A DNA stretch of 52,644 nucleotides, from the NCBI GenBank assembly GCA_009773355.1, contig WRPG01000036.1:1-52644 (forward strand). Direction: 5' to 3'. The notes under the pieces were generated by a model, which was not told the origin of the DNA, ran no database searches, and saw only the letters and a program-made list of their open reading frames with translations. Shown here piece by piece: positions 39,910 through 49,341 of the stretch; positions within the stretch are counted from its first letter, which is position 1, and every line of letters starts with the position of its first letter. Position numbers and translations under genes: made by a program. This stretch comes from Limisphaerales bacterium. GTDB taxonomy: Bacteria > Verrucomicrobiota > Verrucomicrobiia > Limisphaerales > SXTU01.

Positions 39910-42900
39910 TCAGGCCTTCAGCTTCATCAGCAAGTCTTTGCTCTCCACCGTTTCGCCGACCTGCGCGTTGATTTCCGACACGACGCCGTCCGCCTGCGCG
40001 TAGATGGTGGTCTGCATCTTCATCGCCTCCATCGTCACGAGCTTGTCGTCCTTGGCGACCTTGGCCCCAACGCCGACTGCCAGTGAGGTGATGATTCCCG
40101 GGATTGGGGCGGCCACCTCCAGTGGGTTCGCGGGATCAGCCTTGGCGCGGGCTTTGGCTTTCACGGCCACGGATTTGTCCGCGATGCTCGTCTCGCGCGT
40201 CATGCCGTTCAGCTCGAAGGTCACGGTGCGGCGGCCGTCCTTGTCGGCGGTGCCGATGTTCACGAGCTTGATGAACAGCGTCTTGCCCTCCTCGATGCTC
40301 ACGCTGACTTCCTCATCGGGCTTGAGGCCGTAGAAGAAGGCGTTCGTCGGCAGCGCGCTGACCTCGCCGAAATCACGCTGGACCTTCGCGAAGTCGGCGA
40401 AAACCTCGGGATACATCAGGTGGCTGAAGAGGTCGTCGTCGGTCGCGTCGCGCTTGAGCTTGGTGGCCAGTTCTTCGCGCACCTTCTTCAAGTTCGCGGC
40501 GGGCATGTCCTCGCCGGGACGGACGGTGATGGGCTTGTGCCGGCCCAGCACCACCTTCTGCAATTGCGCGGGCCAGCCGCCCATCGGCTGGCCGAGACCG
40601 CCGGAGAGCATGTCAATCACGCTGGCGGGGAAGGGCACGCTGCCCGGTTCGAGGTTCACCACGTCGGCGGGTTTGATGCCGCGCGTGATGAGGAACATCG
40701 TCATGTCGCCGACGACCTTGCTGCTGGGCGTGACCTTCACGATGTCGCCGAAGAGCGCGTTGACCTCCGCGTAGGTGCGGGCGATTTCGCGCCAGCGGTT
40801 CGCGAGGCCCATGCTGGCGGCTTGTTCCTTGAGGTTCGTGTATTGGCCGCCGGGCATCTCGTGGAGATAAACCTCCGCGCTGCCAGCCTTGGGCGCGGTA
40901 TCGAACGGGCGGTAATACTCGCGGGCCAGTTCCCAGTAGTCGGAGAACTCGTTGAGCGCGTCGAGGTCCAGCTTCGTGTCGCGCGGCGTGTTTTGCAGCG
41001 CGGCGACCACGCTGTTCAAGTTCGGCTGGCTCGTGCTGCCGCTCATGCTGGCGATGGCGAGATCCACCACGTCCACGCCCGCGTCGCACGCGCGCAGGAC
41101 GGAGCCGGCGTTGATGCCGCTGGTGTCGTGCGTGTGGAAGTGGATGGGCAGGCCGACCGACTCCTTGAGCGCCTTCACGAGCTTCTGCGCGGCGTAGGGA
41201 CGGCAGAGGCCGGCCATGTCCTTGATGACAATCATGTGCGCGCCCATGCGCTCCAGCTCCTTCGCCAACTCGACGTAATACTTGAGCGAATACTTGTCGC
41301 GCTTCGGGTCGAGGATGTCGCCCGTGTAGCAGACCGTCGCCTCGCAAATCGCGTGGGTGTCCTGCACGGCCTCCATCGCGGCGCGGAGATTGGGCGTGTA
41401 GTTGAGCGAGTCGAACACGCGGAAGATGTCCATGCCCGACGCGGCGGCGTGCCGCACAAAGCCGGCGACGACGTTGTCCGGGTAGTTCGTGTAGCCCACG
41501 GCATTGCTGCCGCGGAAGAGCATCTGGAAGCAGATGTTCGGCACGCGCTTGCGCAGCTCGCGCAGGCGCTCCCACGGGTCCTCGTGCAGGAAGCGCATCG
41601 CGGTGTCGAACGTCGCCCCGCCCCACATCTCCAGCGAGAACAGCCCCGGCGCGCGGCGCGCAAGCGCGTCCGCCACCGCCAGCATGTCGAAGCTGCGGAC
41701 GCGCGTGGCCATGAGCGACTGGTGCGCGTCGCGGAAGGTCGTGTCCGTGACGAGCAGGCGCTTCTGCTTGAGCGTCCACTGCGCGAACTTCTTCGGCCCG
41801 AGCTTGTGCAACAGGTCGCGCGTGCCGTTGGGCGGGACTTGCTTGTGGTCGTAGGCCGGCGGCTGCGCGAGCGCGAACGGCTTCTCCGGCTTGAAGCCCT
41901 TCGCGTGCGGGTTGCCGTTCACAATCACGTTGCCGAGGAAGTTCAGCAGCTTGGAGGCGCGGTCCTTGCGGTGCTTGAAGGCGAACAGCTCCGGCGTGTT
42001 GTCAATCAGCGTGGTCGTGGCCTGCCCGCTGCGGAAGACGGGGTTGTGAATCAGGTTTTCGAGGAACGGGATGTTCGTCTTCACCCCGCGGATGCGGAAC
42101 TCGCGCAGCGCGCGGTCGGTGCGCTGGAGAGCCATGTCGTAGGTCTGGCCGGAGCTGGTGACCTTCACCAGCATCGAGTCGTAGAACGGCGTGATGACCG
42201 CGCCCGCAAAGCCCATGCCGCCGTCCAGCCGGATGCCGAAGCCGCCCGCGCTGCGGTAGGTGAGAATTTTCCCGTAGTCCGGCGTGAACTTGTTCTCGGG
42301 GTCCTCGGTCGTGACGCGGCATTGCACCGCGTAGCCGTTGCGCGGAATCTGGTTCTGCGGCGGCATCCCGACCTCCGGCCCGTGCAGCGGATGCCCCTGC
42401 GCGATGAGGATCTGCGCGCGCACGAGGTCGAGGCCCGTGATGACCTCCGTGACCGTGTGCTCCACCTGGATGCGCGGGTTCATCTCGATGAAGAACCACT
42501 CGTGCTTGTCGAGGTCGTAAAGGAACTCGATGGTGCCCGCGTTGTCGTAGCGAATCTCGTAGGCCATCCGCGCGGCGGCGGCGCACAGCTCCTTGATGAC
42601 GTGCTCGGGCAGGCCAAACGACGGCGCGACCTCGACGACCTTCTGGTGCCGGCGCTGCACCGAGCAGTCGCGCTCGTGCAGGTGAATCACGTTCCCGTGC
42701 TGGTCGCCGAGAATCTGCACCTCGATGTGCTTCGCATTGGGAATGTATTTCTCGAGGAAGACCGCCGGATTGCCGAACGCCCGGCCCGCCTCCGCCTGCG
42801 CCTCGTCCAGCAGGTTCGCGAGGTCGGCGGCCTTATGAACGACGCGCATTCCGCGCCCGCCGCCGCCGAACGCTGCCTTGATGATGAGCGGGAAGCCAAT

Positions 42901-43422
42901 CTCCTTCGCCAGCTTGAGCGCATCGGCGCGTTCGGAAATCGGTTCCTCCGTGCCGGGCAGCGTGGGCACGCCAATCCGCTGCGCGAGCGAACGCGCCGCC
43001 GTCTTGTCGCCCATCATCTCCAGCAGCTCCGGGCGCGGCCCGACGAACGTGATGCCGGCCTTGGCGCACGCCCGCGCAAACGCCGCGTTCTCCGACAGGA
43101 AGCCGTAGCCCGGATGAATCAGGTCCACGCCGCGCTCCTTCGCCAGCGACACGATGCTCTCGATGTCCAGATACGCGCCGACCGGCCCCTTCCCCTGCCC
43201 CACCAGATACGCCTCATCCGCCTTGAAGCGGTGCACACAGAAGCGGTCCTCCTGCGCGTAGATGGCCACGGTGCGCAGCCCCAGCTCCGTGCCCGCGCGG
43301 AACACGCGGATGGCGATCTCGGACCGGTTGGCCGCCATCAACTTGGTGAACGTCCTCGGCCCCTTTGGAGCCTCGGCGTTCTGCTCGACGGAAATCTTCT
43401 TCGCGCTGCGGCGTGAACTCAT
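39910..43422 (-). CDS. pyc: Pyruvate carboxylase
   Basis: 1170 residues from ATG 43422 (an in-frame codon at 43461 would add 13 residues). The order is biotin carboxylase (about 25-480: LMAANRSEIAIRVFRAG; ATP-grasp loop AAFGGGGRGMRVV; EMNPRIQVEHTVTE), carboxyltransferase (about 560-830: DTTFRDAHQSLMATRVRSFD; VIKDMAGLCRPYAAQKLVKA; HFHTHDTSGINAGSVL), the PC tetramerisation domain, and a C-terminal biotinyl domain with the biotin Lys in VTMEAMKMQTTIYA. It makes oxaloacetate from pyruvate, bicarbonate and ATP in the cytoplasm. Full length with all domains present; a confident assignment. Single gene with no obvious partners. Confidence 0.97.
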   Translation of the reverse strand: MSSRRSAKKISVEQNAEAPKGPRTFTKLMAANRSEIAIRVFRAGTELGLRTVAIYAQEDRFCVHRFKADEAYLVGQGKGPVGAYLDIESIVSLAKERGVDLIHPGYGFLSENAAFARACAKAGITFVGPRPELLEMMGDKTAARSLAQRIGVPTLPGTEEPISERADALKLAKEIGFPLIIKAAFGGGGRGMRVVHKAADLANLLDEAQAEAGRAFGNPAVFLEKYIPNAKHIEVQILGDQHGNVIHLHERDCSVQRRHQKVVEVAPSFGLPEHVIKELCAAAARMAYEIRYDNAGTIEFLYDLDKHEWFFIEMNPRIQVEHTVTEVITGLDLVRAQILIAQGHPLHGPEVGMPPQNQIPRNGYAVQCRVTTEDPENKFTPDYGKILTYRSAGGFGIRLDGGMGFAGAVITPFYDSMLVKVTSSGQTYDMALQRTDRALREFRIRGVKTNIPFLENLIHNPVFRSGQATTTLIDNTPELFAFKHRKDRASKLLNFLGNVIVNGNPHAKGFKPEKPFALAQPPAYDHKQVPPNGTRDLLHKLGPKKFAQWTLKQKRLLVTDTTFRDAHQSLMATRVRSFDMLAVADALARRAPGLFSLEMWGGATFDTAMRFLHEDPWERLRELRKRVPNICFQMLFRGSNAVGYTNYPDNVVAGFVRHAAASGMDIFRVFDSLNYTPNLRAAMEAVQDTHAICEATVCYTGDILDPKRDKYSLKYYVELAKELERMGAHMIVIKDMAGLCRPYAAQKLVKALKESVGLPIHFHTHDTSGINAGSVLRACDAGVDVVDLAIASMSGSTSQPNLNSVVAALQNTPRDTKLDLDALNEFSDYWELAREYYRPFDTAPKAGSAEVYLHEMPGGQYTNLKEQAASMGLANRWREIARTYAEVNALFGDIVKVTPSSKVVGDMTMFLITRGIKPADVVNLEPGSVPFPASVIDMLSGGLGQPMGGWPAQLQKVVLGRHKPITVRPGEDMPAANLKKVREELATKLKRDATDDDLFSHLMYPEVFADFAKVQRDFGEVSALPTNAFFYGLKPDEEVSVSIEEGKTLFIKLVNIGTADKDGRRTVTFELNGMTRETSIADKSVAVKAKARAKADPANPLEVAAPIPGIITSLAVGVGAKVAKDDKLVTMEAMKMQTTIYAQADGVVSEINAQVGETVESKDLLMKLKA

Positions 43423-43500
43423 AAGCCCGGACGTTTTACAGGACCGCCAACCGTTGTCCAAGCCCGGATGCGCGCACCACCGCCGGCTTTGCCTCCCGGC

Positions 43501-44469
43501 CTACGCCGGGCGCGTGATCGTCATCGGCGGGCTGCCCTTCTGGTTGCCGGCGTTCGTGATCACATACACGGACACGGACACCTTGGCCCCCGGCTGCGTC
43601 AGCCCGAAGGCCGAGACGAACTCCCGTGGCGCGTCCTTGGCGTTCGTGGCGATCACCACCGCGTCCTCGCTCTTGAACGTCGCGCCCACGTTTCCGCGCA
43701 ACTGGTATTCCTTCAGGTCCGCCGCCTCGCTCGCGTCATACACCACCTTGAACTGGTTCGGGGCCTGGAACACCGCGCTCGCGTTCACCGCGTCCGGCGT
43801 GCTGCCCGGCCCCGGCGTCAGACGCGGCAGTGCGGCCAGCAGCACCTCGTTGTTGGGCAGCCGCGCGGGCACCGCCAGGCGATACTGCCGCAGCGACTCG
43901 TAGATCACCTTATGCTTGGCCTCCCGACGGAGCCGCTCGATCTTCAAGTCCTGCTCCGCCAGCGCCACCGCCTCGAAGGCATCCTTCAACCCCTGCAATA
44001 GCAGCGTGAAGTCCGCCAGCGCGAAATTCCCATCCAGCACCAGCGGCAGCGTCAGGCCCGTCGGTGCGGGAGCCGCGTTGAGCTTGGCCCACAGGCTTTT
44101 CATGTCCCGCAGCGGCTCCGTGAACTTCTCCTCCCCCTCGCCGATGCCCGGTGCCAGCGGACGCGCCGCCTGGAAGGTGGTCCCCTCGTAATAAGAGTCC
44201 ACGATCCCGTTGAACTCGTTGAGTCGCGCCAGCAGCACCGCCTTCTTCTGCTTGAGCGCCTCCGTGGCCGTCTCCACGTCGTTCAGCTCCTCCTGCACCA
44301 GGTCCAGTTGCGTGCCCAGCTCATCCCGCAGCGTGATCAGCCCGGCGCGGGTCAGGCCGGATTTGAGCACCAGCGGCTTGTCCGGTGGCAGCGCCACCAG
44401 CACATCGCCCCAGTGGGGGATGAACTCGTTGAGGGTGGGTCCATAGGAGGCATTGTCGGTGATGGCCAT
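43501..44469 (-). CDS. Unknown protein with central coiled coil
   Basis: 322 residues from ATG 44469; no signal peptide or membrane segment. Residues about 5-45 start ITDNASYGPTLNEFIPHWGD. A coiled coil spans about 55-92 (LVQEELNDVETATEALKQKK), a second helical part lies around 150-200, and the C-terminal 100 residues are beta-rich, ending in a fibronectin-like strand set (QPGAKVSVSVYVITNAGNQK). No family recognised; similar coiled-coil plus Ig-like proteins occur in this phylum without known role. It is isolated: pyruvate carboxylase lies downstream and 640 bp of mostly repetitive DNA upstream. Confidence 0.75.
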   Translation of the reverse strand: MAITDNASYGPTLNEFIPHWGDVLVALPPDKPLVLKSGLTRAGLITLRDELGTQLDLVQEELNDVETATEALKQKKAVLLARLNEFNGIVDSYYEGTTFQAARPLAPGIGEGEEKFTEPLRDMKSLWAKLNAAPAPTGLTLPLVLDGNFALADFTLLLQGLKDAFEAVALAEQDLKIERLRREAKHKVIYESLRQYRLAVPARLPNNEVLLAALPRLTPGPGSTPDAVNASAVFQAPNQFKVVYDASEAADLKEYQLRGNVGATFKSEDAVVIATNAKDAPREFVSAFGLTQPGAKVSVSVYVITNAGNQKGSPPMTITRPA

Positions 44470-44587
44470 GGTGTTTTATGTGGTTTGTGGTTTTGTCTGC
44501 AAAGCAGGAAGCTGTGGACTGAGCAATAAGGAGAGCAGGAAGGCATGAGGGAAACCCATGCTTGGTCCTCCTGCCCTCCTGCCATCC

Positions 44588-44734
44588 TCATAAGGTCCCC
44601 CTCCCAGCCCGGAGAATTGCTCTCTTGGTGCGGAAAATGGGTGCCTCACTCCATAAAATGACGTTCCGGGTGCGGAAAATGGGGTGCCCGGCTCATAAAA
44701 TGGCGGTCCAAGCGTGGAAAATGGCGTTCCCGGC
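44588..44734. repeat. 21-bp tandem repeat, about seven units
   Basis: Five clear units of 21 bp run from 44630 to 44734, each with GGAAAATG or CATAAAATG at the same phase, preceded by two degenerate units from 44588. GGAAAATG and CATAAAATG units alternate, giving a 42-bp higher-order period. Read on the minus strand in one frame they encode a heptapeptide repeat of the type PGTPFSA/PGTSFYG. Confidence 0.85.
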
Positions 44735-44928
44735 GACCGCCCGCGCCGTTTTACCGGCCCCGCGACCGCCTGCCCCTGCCCGCACCTCGATTTTACCGTC
44801 CCATCACTCATTATTCCCTCAATTGTTCCCAATTTATCCGTCCCGACCTCACTTCTCACCCACCCCGACTCAGAAAACCCGCCATTTCCACCCCTTTCAA
44901 CGCCGTCCGACCGCTCTTGCCCTGCCCC

Positions 44929-45024
44929 AGTAGGTCAGTGCTTCCAGCCTGACTTCTGACTGAGAAGATTCCGCTCAAGCGGGATGTGATCAGATGGAAG
45001 TCAGGCGGGACGCGCTGACCTACT
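44929..45024. repeat. Inverted-repeat element, AGTAGGTCAG family
   Basis: Arms 44929-44956 (AGTAGGTCAGTGCTTCCAGC...) and 44997-45024 are 28-nt reverse complements with three mismatches. It lies in non-coding DNA and is a separate sequence family from the GGAGCGC elements. Confidence 0.88.
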
Positions 45025-45115
45025 TTGGCCCCCGCCCCGCCACCTGTCGTGCTTTGTCTTCCCAATTTCATTCCCGGTCTCCCATCTGCCATCTTCCATC
45101 TCCGATTTCCGACCC

Positions 45116-46219
45116 CTAGCTCCTCAGTTTCCACCACGCCCAAGCGAATACACCGACGCCGAGCACCGCCCACGGCCACACCGGACGACCGCCCGGATGC
45201 TCCGCTCCGCTGCTGGCTGGCTCTGCTCCGGCCGCCGCTCCCGAAGTGGCCGAGGCTGCCGCTGCTTGACTACTGCGATTGCTGATACCCTCCCGGATTC
45301 TGGACGGCTTGGCGATGGCGGGCAATCCCGGCTCTGGTCTGGGCGCAGGGGCTTCTGTGCGGAGCCACCGCTCCCCCTTCGCGCCGGGCACCGGGCGCGG
45401 GGTCTTGGCAGCAACCTCCGGCTTCATCGCCGCGAAGACCTTGTTCACGACATTGGTTGAAATCGTAGGCGGGAGATAGCCATCCAATTTCTCCTGCAAC
45501 CAAGGCAATCTGGCGGGGTCCAGAGAAACAGTTTTGACGATTTGAGAGGCTATTTTATTAGTCAGTGATTGGCCTTCTATCCGCAGCCGGTTCAGCTTTT
45601 CGTTATTGCTGCGTGCCTCTTCATTCCGTGCCAATTCCGCCTCGTATCTGGCCGTGGCAAAAATGTCGCCTTGAATTCCTGGCGGAGGAATGTTCGCAGC
45701 AACTGCTTGGTGCCTTGCTTCGCCGATTTTATTGGCTTCCTCCAGAAGGGCGTGCCATGTGGACATCAAGACATCTATCTCTTCGACCGATTGCTGCCCG
45801 AGTTTCTTCTCATTTACGCTGTATGTGCGATCCAAAGGAAGTGTTGATTCCCTCAGTAATCTGACACGGTCCCAGAGTGTAAGAGCGCCAAGATGGCTCC
45901 GTTGTTTCTCAACTAGCATCTCGTAAGGTCGAATCGCCTCTTGGTTCGTCTGAACTGAAAAAGCCATCAGGTTGGCCGCAGCGTGGAATGCGAAAGCTGC
46001 TCTTACTTCGTCCCTTGATTCGAGGTCAGGAATATACGTAAGCGCTGTGCTTAGAATTCGCTTAATCGAATCGGCACTTTGGCTTGCTTCGTCTAACTTG
46101 GTCAGAATGCTTAATAGTTCGGAATCGCTGCCACCGGTTTGAGCTTGCGCGGCCCGAGCACAGCTTACTGAGGCTAGAATCCTCAGGCAGACAAAGATGC
46201 CAAGTATTGCCAGTTTCAT
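45116..46219 (-). CDS. Unknown exported protein with C-terminal membrane anchor
   Basis: 367 residues from ATG 46219, overlapping the stop of the upstream gene (ATGA). The signal peptide is MKLAILGIFVCLRILASVSC. A long helical region follows (about 30-270: LSILTKLDEASQSADSIKRI; RYEAELARNEEARSNNEKLN), then a Pro/Ala-rich linker and a C-terminal transmembrane helix, VWPWAVLGVGVFAWAWWKL. No family recognised. Base composition of roughly the first two thirds is clearly lower in GC than the rest of the window. Translational coupling indicates that it works with the large secreted protein upstream. Confidence 0.75.
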   Translation of the reverse strand: MKLAILGIFVCLRILASVSCARAAQAQTGGSDSELLSILTKLDEASQSADSIKRILSTALTYIPDLESRDEVRAAFAFHAAANLMAFSVQTNQEAIRPYEMLVEKQRSHLGALTLWDRVRLLRESTLPLDRTYSVNEKKLGQQSVEEIDVLMSTWHALLEEANKIGEARHQAVAANIPPPGIQGDIFATARYEAELARNEEARSNNEKLNRLRIEGQSLTNKIASQIVKTVSLDPARLPWLQEKLDGYLPPTISTNVVNKVFAAMKPEVAAKTPRPVPGAKGERWLRTEAPAPRPEPGLPAIAKPSRIREGISNRSSQAAAASATSGAAAGAEPASSGAEHPGGRPVWPWAVLGVGVFAWAWWKLRS

Positions 46220-48373
46220 GGTTGCGACCCGGGAGCATCGTAGGGAACAAAATGCGGCCCGGATTCAGGTATCTTTTCGATTTGCATTGCTCCATCAGTG
46301 TAAAACTTGCGTTCGGAGAACATTGCATAAAATGTATACCAATTGCCACTGCGGTGACTAAATTCGATTGGGATTGAGCCCGTCAGTGTCGCAATCACTC
46401 CCCGCTGATGCGCGACGCTATAAGGATCCACCTCCGTATGAGCCTCGCCATACGTGTCCGTTGCCCAGTGGTTTGGAGCGGCTGGACCTGTTAAATCCAA
46501 GATGTTCGTTGGTGGCATAAAGGGATGCCAAGGTTGGCCTGGTTGTTGTGACACTTGGTGATCAGCAACCGGTGGGAATGTCCAAGTTTTGTTTGTTCCA
46601 TTGCTGAATGTCACTTGTTGTGTCAGGCCATTGGTTGCATGCACATTACTATTGTAGTGGTAAGGACCGGCTCCCTCGCGCACGTAAATCGCATGGAACG
46701 AGACATCTGCCGGTAGCAGGAAGTAAGAAGCTCTTTTTTGTGCTGAACACACGTTTTCCGTGTGCCCAACATTTGTATATGCGATCACAAAATTATTCGG
46801 AAATGAGTTCGTCACGCTGAAGAATGCAGACTGATTCGTCCAAACAACCAGAACATCCCTCAAAACTGCACTGCTTGGGCGAATGATAGAGAACTGATTG
46901 CTGCGCGTGCTGCCTGCGCACAACCCAGCTGCGATTGTGGCTTTGGCGGTATTAGTTTCGACAAAGGCACCGGCGATGAAGAGATCACTCCCGGCTGCTG
47001 GCGGAATACTACGGTCCCCACTAGGAGTTCCTAGACTCATGCCTGTCACAGACCAATTCATTTCCCCCATTTGCGCCGATGTAAGACCGCTGGGCGTGGG
47101 CGATGCCCATAGAACTACCCCTTCTCCGACCCCGAAGGTTGTTGGGTTAGTTGCACGGCCGAGAAACGCCCCGGGTGCTTCTGCTAAAAACTTCACCGAG
47201 TAGTCAAACACCACCACTTGGTTGCTGGCCGTGGTGCCCGCCGTGACGCTGACCCACTCGCCGTTGGTGGTGCCGGAAACGGCGTTGAAGGTGATGTTAA
47301 CCGTCGTGGCCCCGGCCGTGCCACCGTGACTCCACGTCGGCAGGCCGCTGGGCCAGGTCACGTTGTTCACGCTGGTGGCCACCCGGAAAGTCACCGTGGT
47401 GTCCTTGAGCACATACAGGGGGTCGGAGCGCCAGTTGGTGGTGGAGGTGTCCAGCCATTGAAGCGTCAAATCCACCCGCCCGGCGGACACGGAATAATTC
47501 CAGTTGGTGACGCTGTTGGTGAGGGAGCTGTCCAGTGCCACCGTGACATCGTTGGTGGTGCCGTTCCCATAGACCTTGAACACGCGCCCGTCGGCGTCGG
47601 GCGTCAGGCCGGCCAGCTTCCAGCCGTTCGTGAGGGGAACCCCGGTGCCAGAGGATACGTCGTTGACGGAGCCGGTCAGGCAAAAGAGCGCGTCGCCATT
47701 GGTGCCGCTGGTGAGCAGCTCGGCCTCGGAGACAATCGAGTAGGTTTGCGTCTCGACCAGCCCGCCCTCATCAAGCGAGTAGCTCCAATTGCCCATCACC
47801 CACGAGGCATTCCAGACGGCCACGTAGTTCGTGTCCGTCCAATCCCACGGTTCATAGACATTATCCTCGATCCACTCGCTGTTGACCCATGTGTGATGCC
47901 GCTGCAAGCCGTAGTCCCGCAGGGTGCCGGTGGCGGGAGCCACGGTCCCCCAAGGGGCGCTGGCGGCGTTGGTGCTCTGCAGGATAAAGGTGCCCGGCCC
48001 CGTGCCGGGAAGGTTGGTCCCGTAACCCACGCTGTTCAGCCATTGCTGGGACCAGTAATTCGTGTAGGTGTCGCCCCAGCGATAGACATAGCTGCTGGTC
48101 TCGGTCAGATCAGCGACATCCAGGGCATCGTAGGCGTTGGTGGTGGTGGTCGTCTGCGCCAGCGCCCAGCTCATGGTCTGCGACTTCATCCGGACCTCGT
48201 CCGCTTCCGCGCGCGGCAGCCCAACCACGAGGCTGAAAGCCGCCAGCAGCAGCGGCAGGAGCCGCTTAAGCGCAGATGGGGGGGGGGGTAGGCTTCAAGC
48301 GGCGCTGGCCGCGCGCGGCGGCACCGAGCCAGACGGAAAGGCGAAGCGAGAGGAAGCAGCGGATGGCACCCAT
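46216..48373 (-). CDS. Large secreted protein, frame broken at a run of 11 C (possible phase-variable gene)
   Basis: The uninterrupted frame starts only at GTG 48228, inside a signal peptide. A proper start, ATG 48373 with GGAG seven bases upstream, leads through MGAIRCFLSLRLSVWLGAAA into a run of 11 C (48278-48288) and then a stop at 48266-48268. With one C fewer the frame is continuous for 718 residues and the signal sequence KRLLPLLLAAFSLVVGLPRA is restored. The mature protein is Thr/Asn/Trp-rich and beta-type (VYRWGDTYTNYWSQQWLNS; Ig-like FRVATSVNNVTWPSGLP), with no family recognised. DNA for about the last 330 residues is lower in GC than the first half. It is either a switchable gene caught OFF, a decayed gene, or a homopolymer sequencing error. 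Confidence 0.7.
48278..48288. repeat. Homopolymeric G11 (C11 on the coding strand)
   Basis: Eleven G in a row on the plus strand, located about 30 codons after a well-placed start codon of the minus-strand secreted protein gene. Runs of this length are slippage-prone. Ten or thirteen residues would put start and body in one frame. Confidence 0.9.
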
Positions 48374-48380
48374 AGTTTTA

Positions 48381-48384
48381 CTCC
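48381..48384 (-). promoter_or_regulatory. Ribosome binding site defining the true start
   Basis: GGAG on the minus strand, seven bases before ATG 48373. It supports translation starting upstream of the C11 run rather than at GTG 48228. Confidence 0.7.
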
Positions 48385-48590
48385 GGTGGTTAATTCGTCA
48401 GGAACGCGGGAAGAGGTAGGTGAAGATCGGACGCCGGTCAATCAGATATTCAAACTTTTTTCAGGCACCGGCCAGTTCCGCTGTCGGACCAGCTCACGGG
48501 GACGCTCGCCCCACCAACGGAGCAAACTACAAACCCGCGCCGTGTTCCGAGTTTGCAAAGCTTTCGTCGCCGCCTAGGCTCCGGCCCGTT

Positions 48591-49340
48591 ATGGAATGGC
48601 TTACGGACCCGCAAATCTGGATCAGCCTCTGCACGCTCACGTTGCTGGAGATCGTGCTGGGGATAGACAACCTCATCTTCATCTCCATCCTGAGCGGCAA
48701 GCTGCCGGCGGCGCAGCAGGCCCGGGCGCGCAAGGTCGGCCTCTCGCTGGCGCTCATCACGCGCATCCTGCTGCTGTGCTCGCTGGCGTGGCTGGTGTCG
48801 CTGGACAAGCCGTTCTGGCAGGCGCGCGTCTTCAGTTGGGATCTCGCGGTGTCGGGCAAGGACTTGATCCTGCTGGTGGGCGGCCTGTTCCTCATCGGCA
48901 AGAGCACGAAGGAAATCCACGAGAAGCTCGAGGGTGAGGATGGTTCCGTGACGAACCACCTCGCGCCGACGTTCGTGAGCGTGATCATCCAAATCCTGCT
49001 CATTGACATCGTGTTCTCGCTGGACTCGGTCATCACCGCCGTGGGCATGGTGAAGCAGATCGGCGTGATGATCGCGGCGGTCATCATGGCGATGATCGTG
49101 ATGCTGTTGTTTGTGGAGCAGATCAGCGGCTTCGTGGACCGGCACCCGACGATCAAGATGCTGGCGCTGTCGTTCCTCATCCTCATCGGCACGATGCTCG
49201 TGGCCGAGAGCTTCCACCAGCATGTGAACAAGGGTTACATCTACTTCGCGATGGCGTTCAGCGTGGGCGTGGAGATGCTCAACATCCGCATGAAGACGAA
49301 GCAGGCGACGAAGGTGGCGTTACATCAACCCTACCGCTGA
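48591..49340 (+). CDS. TerC-family integral membrane protein
   Basis: 249 residues from ATG 48591; the open frame continues upstream but without membrane-protein character. Seven or more helices, with the family signatures LLEIVLGIDNLIFISILSG near the N-terminus and LIDIVFSLDSVITAVGMV in the middle, whose Asp residues form the likely cation site. The N-terminal form MEWLTDPQIWISLCTLTLLE and total length fit the YgdQ/YoaE-type short TerC proteins. Family members export manganese or protect secreted metalloproteins; some link to tellurite resistance. It is followed after one base by the glycosidase-like gene, with which it is probably co-transcribed. Confidence 0.92.
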   Translation: MEWLTDPQIWISLCTLTLLEIVLGIDNLIFISILSGKLPAAQQARARKVGLSLALITRILLLCSLAWLVSLDKPFWQARVFSWDLAVSGKDLILLVGGLFLIGKSTKEIHEKLEGEDGSVTNHLAPTFVSVIIQILLIDIVFSLDSVITAVGMVKQIGVMIAAVIMAMIVMLLFVEQISGFVDRHPTIKMLALSFLILIGTMLVAESFHQHVNKGYIYFAMAFSVGVEMLNIRMKTKQATKVALHQPYR

Positions 49341-49341
49341 C

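Larger units (their letters stand above)
44470..45115. other. Non-coding or weakly coding repeat-rich gap
   Basis: No confident gene lies between the coiled-coil gene and the 367-residue gene. The gap holds a 21-bp tandem repeat (44588-44734), an inverted-repeat element (44929-45024), and pyrimidine-rich simple sequence around 44800-44900 and 45060-45110 (CATCTGCCATCTTCCATCTC). A 127-codon minus-strand frame (44476-44859) crosses the tandem repeat. Confidence 0.7.

Noticed and set aside
48374-48590. Possible manganese (yybP-ykoY) riboswitch ahead of the TerC gene
   Set aside because: A small GGGG/CCCC hairpin exists, but the conserved loop sequences of the motif could not be found.
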